DNA from: Promicromonosporaceae bacterium
GTDB lineage: Bacteria; Actinomycetota; Actinomycetes; Actinomycetales; Cellulomonadaceae
Direction: 5' to 3'
Assembly (NCBI GenBank): GCA_009783295.1
Contig: WRHK01000034.1
Location: 1-40,965, forward strand
Length of the DNA: 40,965 nt
Shown here: piece by piece, positions 38,654-40,965 of the stretch
How the letters are laid out: every line of letters begins with the position of its first letter
Numbering within the stretch: position 1 is the first letter of the stretch
Program-made: the position numbers and the translations under genes
The notes under the pieces: generated by a model
The model's database searches: none
The model's input: only the letters and a program-made list of their open reading frames with translations
Told to the model about the DNA's origin: nothing

Positions 38654-39274
38654 ATGGAACCCTTTCTGCTGGCCACCGACCGCGTCCGTCTGACGGTGCC
38701 CACGGTGGCCGACGTCAGGCGGATCCACGAGCTGTGCCAGGACCCGGAGATCCAGCACTGGACCACCGTGCCGAGCCCTTACCGGATGGAGCACGCCGAG
38801 GGGTTCGTGACCGGGCTCGTGGCGCGAGGGTGGAAGCAGGAGAACCAGTTCACGTGGGCGATCCGGGAGCCCGTGGACGTCGCGCCGGGGGAGCCCGAGC
38901 CGCCGCTGCTGGGCATGGTGGGGCTCCACCTCGACGACGCCCCGTTCCCGCACCGGTCCGGCGAGATCGGGTACTGGGCCGCCCCCGAGGCGCGCGGGCG
39001 CGGGCTGGTCACAGAGGCGGCCGGGCTCGTCGTCGACTGGGGGTTCGACCCCGAGGGGCTGGGGCTGGCCCGGGCCGAGTGGCGGGCCGTCGTGGGCAAC
39101 TGGGCGTCGCGGCGGGTCGCGTGGAAGATCGGCGTGCGCGTCGAGGGGGAGGTGCGGGGGCTGCTCGTGCACCGCGGTGAGCGGCTGGACGGGTGGGTCG
39201 GCACCGTGCTGCCCGGCGACCCCCGGGAGCCGAACGAGCCGTGGCCGGCGGGGGCGCCCACCGGGCGGGAGTGA
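38654..39274 (+). CDS. GNAT acetyltransferase (RimJ/RimL-like)
   Basis: 206 aa. It has T-D-R-V-R-L-T-V-P-T-V-A-D-V near the N-terminus, I-G-Y-W-A-A-P-E-A-R-G-R-G-L-V-T-E-A for acetyl-CoA binding, and W-R-A-V-V-G-N-W-A-S near the C-terminus, as in RimJ/RimL-type N-acetyltransferases that modify protein N-termini or small amines. Divergent from the aminotransferase gene with only 31 bases between the starts. Confidence 0.85.
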   Translation: MEPFLLATDRVRLTVPTVADVRRIHELCQDPEIQHWTTVPSPYRMEHAEGFVTGLVARGWKQENQFTWAIREPVDVAPGEPEPPLLGMVGLHLDDAPFPHRSGEIGYWAAPEARGRGLVTEAAGLVVDWGFDPEGLGLARAEWRAVVGNWASRRVAWKIGVRVEGEVRGLLVHRGERLDGWVGTVLPGDPREPNEPWPAGAPTGRE

Positions 39275-39508
39275 CGGGGGCGGGGCGCGCCCGTGGCCTA
39301 GCGGGGCCGGGGTCGGCACGTAAGCGTCGGGTGCGGTCTACTTAGTGCGCTCTGGAAAGGGCGCAGCCGTGCCTTGGTAAAACGATTTCGGATGGCTCGG
39401 ACAATGGCGTCCTGGCGGTGCGCAAATTGAAGGCGGCGCGTTTTGTTGCGCGGGCTCCGCTGGCGAGCTCGGCCTGGCGTTGTGGTATATGCGCTGGTCA
39501 GGGTGGGT

Positions 39509-39566
39509 GCGCCGCAGTTCTCCGCTCCGGGGCGGAGCCCTGGCGTCCCGCCAGGCGGCGCTTTTT
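39509..39566 (+). terminator. Three-way-junction terminator or leader RNA
   Basis: An outer stem GCGCCG/CGGCGC (39509-39514 with 39556-39561) encloses two perfect hairpins: CTCCGC/GCGGAG (39520-39525, 39532-39537) and CCTGGCG/CGCCAGG (39539-39545, 39549-39555). TTTTT follows at 39562-39566. It could be an attenuator ahead of the pilin gene or a distal terminator of the acetyltransferase gene. Confidence 0.65.
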
Positions 39567-39607
39567 CGTGATCATTAGGCGCCAGCGGCCGGGTCCCTCT
39601 TTCGTGC

Positions 39608-39650
39608 CACGCGGAATGGGTGGTGAGGTGAAGCACCTTTGCTCCGCGTG
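39608..39650 (+). promoter_or_regulatory. Leader hairpin next to pilin ribosome site
   Basis: An 8-bp perfect stem CACGCGGA/TCCGCGTG (39608-39615, 39643-39650) with an inner GGTG/CACC pair (39622-39625, 39634-39637). The Shine-Dalgarno AAAGGAAAAGG follows directly, so the hairpin may modulate translation or protect the 5' end. Confidence 0.5.
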
Positions 39651-39664
39651 AAAGGAAAAGGTCA

Positions 39665-40965
39665 ATGAATGCACGAAAGAGGGCTGGGAGCCGTGTCTGG
39701 CTCGGCCTCGTCGTCGCAGCAGCGCTCGGAGCGACCTTTGCGCCGTCCGCGTCCGCCGCACCTCTGATCGACCCGTCGCAGAAGGGTTCGCTGACCGTCG
39801 TCAAGTACGAGGCCGACAACGCGGACAAGACGGCCGGCGACGGGACCAAGCAGACGACCCTCTCGGGGACTCCGCTCAAGGACGCCAACTTCGTCGTCTC
39901 GCCCGTCGCCACGGACCTCGCCGGCGAGGCCATCGACCTCACGACCCCGGAGGGCTGGGACGCGGCCGCGAAGCTGACCGTCGCGAACGTCTCCGGACAC
40001 CTCGGCACCGCGCTGCCCACGGGCACCACCGACGACACGGGGACCGTGGTCTTCAGCAAGCTGCCGGTCGGCCTCTACTACGTCTTCGAGGCGGCGCCGA
40101 CGGCGGATGCGAAACCCCTGATCCCGGGCACCCCCTTCCTGGTCACCATCCCGATGACCAACCCCAGCGACACCACGTGGATGTATGACATCTGGGCGTA
40201 CCCGAAGAACGACGTCCTGGACGTCCAGAAGGCGCTCTCGGGCGACCCGGCGCAGATGTTCGGCGACCAGATGACGTACTCGATCTCCTCGCACGTGCCC
40301 TACGACGTCGACGGCTCGCCGATCGAGTCGTACGTGATCGAGGACGACCTCGACCCGGCACTGGCGTTCGTCAGTTCCACCGACCTGACGCTCGTCTCCA
40401 AGGGCGGCACCGTGCTGGAGACGTTCGACCCGGGCACGGACTACACCCTCGTGACGGCGCAGGGGACGCCGCTGCCCGCACCGACCGCGGTGACCTGGAC
40501 CCTGACGCAGCCGGGGCTCGACAAGATCACGAAGTACGACCCCGCACCCGGTACCGCTGACCCTGAGATGCGGATCAAGACGTCCATCACCGTCAAGGTC
40601 ACCGCCTACGGCACGGACGGGCCCGGGCCGATCCTCAACTCCGTCTCCCTCACGACGAAGTTCGCGGCCAGCTCGACGCCCCCCACCACGGTGACCAGCC
40701 CGCCGGTCGAGGTGGACTACGGGCGGATCAAGCTCACCAAGGTCGACGCGACGGCGACAGCCAAGACGCTCGCGGGCGCCGTCTTCGACCTCTATGCGGC
40801 CGACCCGTCGTCGTCGGGCTCGACGCCGATCGCGCAGGGCCTGACGACGGGCGGAGACGGTGTGCTGACGATCGACGGCCTCCTCTACGACGAGTACTGG
40901 CTCGTCGAGACGAAGGCCCCCGACCACTACGAGCTCGAACCGGCCCCGATCCACCTCACGGCTGC
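39665..40965 (+). CDS. Sortase-assembled pilin, SpaA/FimA-like (partial)
   Basis: Runs off the window after about 433 codons. It has a signal peptide (K-R-A-G-S-R then a hydrophobic stretch ending A-S-A-A), a pilin motif W-A-Y-P-K-N near residue 180 with the sortase-acceptor lysine, and an E-box Y-W-L-V-E-T-K-A-P-D in the last visible domain. Three Ig-like, isopeptide-forming domains are likely, with pairs of Lys and Asn cross-linked. Polymerised into fimbriae by a class C sortase, which is probably encoded beyond the window. AGGAAAAGG precedes the ATG. Confidence 0.85.
   Translation, partial: MNARKRAGSRVWLGLVVAAALGATFAPSASAAPLIDPSQKGSLTVVKYEADNADKTAGDGTKQTTLSGTPLKDANFVVSPVATDLAGEAIDLTTPEGWDAAAKLTVANVSGHLGTALPTGTTDDTGTVVFSKLPVGLYYVFEAAPTADAKPLIPGTPFLVTIPMTNPSDTTWMYDIWAYPKNDVLDVQKALSGDPAQMFGDQMTYSISSHVPYDVDGSPIESYVIEDDLDPALAFVSSTDLTLVSKGGTVLETFDPGTDYTLVTAQGTPLPAPTAVTWTLTQPGLDKITKYDPAPGTADPEMRIKTSITVKVTAYGTDGPGPILNSVSLTTKFAASSTPPTTVTSPPVEVDYGRIKLTKVDATATAKTLAGAVFDLYAADPSSSGSTPIAQGLTTGGDGVLTIDGLLYDEYWLVETKAPDHYELEPAPIHLTA

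Noticed and set aside
37748-39319. 523-codon minus-strand frame over aminotransferase and acetyltransferase
   Set aside because: Pro/Arg/Gly-rich shadow of two well-supported genes in other frames.
39662-40954. 430-codon minus-strand frame at the right edge
   Set aside because: Antisense of the pilin gene, which has a signal peptide, pilin motif and E-box but no stop within the window.

Overview
The window is high-GC, leaderless-promoter-rich DNA typical of an actinobacterium, probably a Micrococcales relative of Cellulomonas or Cellulosimicrobium (inference from GC content, gene style and the sortase-type pilin). About 36 kb of it is a siphovirus-type prophage, nearly all read on the minus strand. 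Roughly 5 kb of host chromosome lies to the right, starting at a tRNA-Leu(GAG) gene.

Reading the phage in its own direction (right to left): a divergent regulator pair (35.0-35.6 kb) with short intergenic promoters and a 21-bp palindromic operator candidate; a tightly overlapped early operon (34.9-24.1 kb) with an excisionase-like HTH protein, a ParB-like protein, an HTH protein, a probable sliding-clamp homologue, a RusA-like resolvase, a run of small mosaic accessory proteins joined by repeated gene-boundary sequences, and an HNH protein; a terminator at 24.0 kb; then the late operon: HNH endonuclease, small and large terminase, portal, MuF-like head protein, scaffold, major capsid, head-tail connector and completion proteins, major tail protein, tail assembly chaperones with a GGGTTTC -1 frameshift site, tape measure, distal tail and baseplate-type proteins, a membrane protein with a coiled-coil-like N-terminus, amidase endolysin, holin, tail fibre and a tail protein with a PIG-L deacetylase domain. 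Convergent to this, the left 1.6 kb carries mostly plus-strand accessory genes (DUF2637 membrane protein with an HTH tail, a tiny zinc-ribbon protein, small unknowns).

The late operon is interrupted by one plus-strand gene (12.5-12.9 kb) for a small membrane-anchored secreted protein, placed between the tape measure and chaperone genes: a classic position for a lysogenic-conversion 'moron'. No integrase, second att copy, DNA polymerase, primase or helicase was recognised, so the left end of the prophage is probably outside the window.

The host part holds a tRNA-Leu with its terminator, an AI-2E-type permease, a class V aminotransferase, a GNAT acetyltransferase, and the start of a sortase-dependent pilin gene preceded by a structured leader: a three-way-junction terminator and a hairpin next to the ribosome binding site.

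Many short genes were found by hand translation, including 43-46 aa and 29 aa proteins. Assignments rest on motif and gene-order recognition only; no database search was possible.
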